Shown here: piece after piece, positions 54,153 to 55,097 of the stretch
Position numbering within the stretch: the stretch's first letter is position 1
How the letters are laid out: every line of letters begins with the position of its first letter
Notes under the pieces: model-generated
The model's database searches: none
The model's input: the letters and a program-made list of their open reading frames with translations, nothing else
Told to the model about the DNA's origin: nothing
Assembly: GCA_001580565.1 (NCBI GenBank)
Contig: LRBF01000079.1
Location: forward strand, 1-55,097
DNA length: 55,097 bases
Origin: Caballeronia megalochromosomata
GTDB taxonomy: Bacteria; Pseudomonadota; Gammaproteobacteria; Burkholderiales; Burkholderiaceae
Direction: 5' to 3'
Position numbers and translations under genes: made by a program

Positions 54153-55076
54153 ATGGCCACCGGCTTTTACTCCCACCCCGACTGCCTCCAGCACGACAAC
54201 GGCCAGTGGCATCCCGAATGTCCGGCGCGCTTGCAGGCGATCGAAGATCAACTGATCGCGAGCCGGATCGATTCGCTCATCGAGCGTGAAGAAGCGCCGC
54301 TCGCCGAGGAAACCGACCTCGCGCGCGTGCATACGCAGGCGCATATCGATTACATCAAGAGCCGCACGCCGGAGTCGGGCAGAAGCGAACTCGATCCCGA
54401 CACGTCGATGTGCCCGCAGTCCTATCGCGCCGCGTTGCGCGCGGCGGGCGCGGCGATCGCGGCCACCGATGCTGTCATCGAAGGGCGTTACGACAACGCA
54501 TTTTGCAGCGTGCGCCCGCCGGGCCATCACGCGGAGCCCGCGCGCGCGATGGGCTTCTGTCTCTTCAACAACGTCGCGATCGCCGCGCGGCATGCGCTGG
54601 AAGTGCATGGGTTGCAGCGGGTTGCGATCGTCGATTTCGACGTGCATCACGGCAACGGCACCGAGGCCGCGTTCAGCGGCGACTCGCGCGTGCTGATGTG
54701 CAGCTTCTTCCAGCATCCGTTCTATCCGTTCAGCGGCGCGGGGAATCACGCGTCGAACATGGTCAATGTACCGCTTCCCGCGCGCACGAAGGGCATGCAG
54801 GTGCGTGAGGTCGTCGACATGATGTGGCTGCCTCGGCTCGAGGAATTCAAGCCGCAGATGATCTTTGTTTCGGCTGGGTTCGATGCGCATCGCGAGGACG
54901 ATATGGCCAATATGGGTCTCGTCGAGGACGATTACGCGTGGATCACCGAGCAGGTTCGCGCGGTGGCGAAGCGGCATGCGCAAGGGCGGATCGTGAGTTG
55001 TCTTGAAGGGGGGTATAACCTTTCGGCGCTCGGGCGCAGTGTGGTTGCGCATCTGCGGGTTTTGGCCGAGATCTAA
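54153..55076 (+). CDS. Histone deacetylase family protein (acetylpolyamine amidohydrolase-like)
   Basis: A 307-aa zinc amidohydrolase of the arginase/deacetylase fold. RPPGHHAEPARAMGFCLFNN holds the His125-His126 pair; zinc ligands are in IVDFDVHHGNGT (Asp163, His165) and SAGFDAHRED; the active-site Tyr lies in LEGGYNL. Bacterial members deacetylate acetylpolyamines or similar small amides, and the acceptor is unknown here. Divergent from mltB; start ATG 54153 (MATGFYSHPD). Confidence 0.93.
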   Translation: MATGFYSHPDCLQHDNGQWHPECPARLQAIEDQLIASRIDSLIEREEAPLAEETDLARVHTQAHIDYIKSRTPESGRSELDPDTSMCPQSYRAALRAAGAAIAATDAVIEGRYDNAFCSVRPPGHHAEPARAMGFCLFNNVAIAARHALEVHGLQRVAIVDFDVHHGNGTEAAFSGDSRVLMCSFFQHPFYPFSGAGNHASNMVNVPLPARTKGMQVREVVDMMWLPRLEEFKPQMIFVSAGFDAHREDDMANMGLVEDDYAWITEQVRAVAKRHAQGRIVSCLEGGYNLSALGRSVVAHLRVLAEI

Positions 55077-55097
55077 TGCGTGGTTTGTTCGGGGTTC

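Overview
The window is high-GC chromosomal DNA of a Burkholderiaceae member, most likely Caballeronia or Paraburkholderia. This rests on gene order (gph-ubiG-ompA-gyrA-serC-pheA-tyrA-aroA-cmk-rpsA-ihfB-lapAB-ugd-rfaE-rfaD-cysM), a beta-proteobacterial tmRNA with tag ANDDTFALAA, lineage-typical families (DUF2968, DUF2059) and an fds-type soluble formate dehydrogenase. The genus is inferred from this overall picture; no database search was done.

Layout. 0-4 kb (minus): an ACS-type MFS transporter, an SDR and an aldehyde dehydrogenase, a small catabolic cluster of unknown substrate. 4-13 kb: housekeeping genes ppa, GIY-YIG protein, FemAB-like acyltransferase, nadE, the PII gene glnB, a Kef-type antiporter, a glutamine-amidotransferase-like hydrolase with a long disordered N-terminus, and a DUF2968 protein. 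13-21.6 kb: an unknown single-pass membrane protein, a GNAT enzyme, a citrate/tricarballylate-type symporter, a TPR-glycosyltransferase-like protein, a zinc-type ArsR/SmtB repressor with a CDF efflux pump behind a near-ideal operator, and a flavoprotein hydroxylase. 21.6-28 kb: the NAD-dependent molybdenum formate dehydrogenase operon fdsG-B-A-D (minus) with divergent regulator fdsR. The usual fdsC is not between fdsA and fdsD.

28.5-31.5 kb is the accessory part. A roughly 2.25-kb, visibly lower-GC islet sits against the 3' end of ssrA (tmRNA). A second degenerate copy of the ssrA 3' end, followed by a terminator, lies at its far side, as expected for integration at ssrA. It carries a compact type VI secretion cassette on the minus strand: a PAAR spike gene broken by a one-base frameshift, a Tae4-family amidase effector, and an overlapping 70-aa two-helix membrane protein that is the candidate immunity protein. 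No integrase, VgrG or Hcp is present, so it would depend on a T6SS encoded elsewhere.

31.6-55 kb is conserved core: gph/mupP-like phosphatase and ubiG, an OmpA-family protein with a striking inverted repeat at its promoter, gyrA (with Ala83/Glu87 in the quinolone region), DUF2059, the aromatic amino acid supra-operon serC-pheA-tyrA-aroA with cmk-rpsA-ihfB, envelope genes lapA-lapB-ugd-rfaE1-rfaD, a ComEA-like protein, cysM, mltB and a histone-deacetylase-family amidohydrolase. No CRISPR array, intact insertion sequence or tRNA gene was seen. Start codons were chosen from ribosome-binding sites and family N-termini and are flagged where uncertain.
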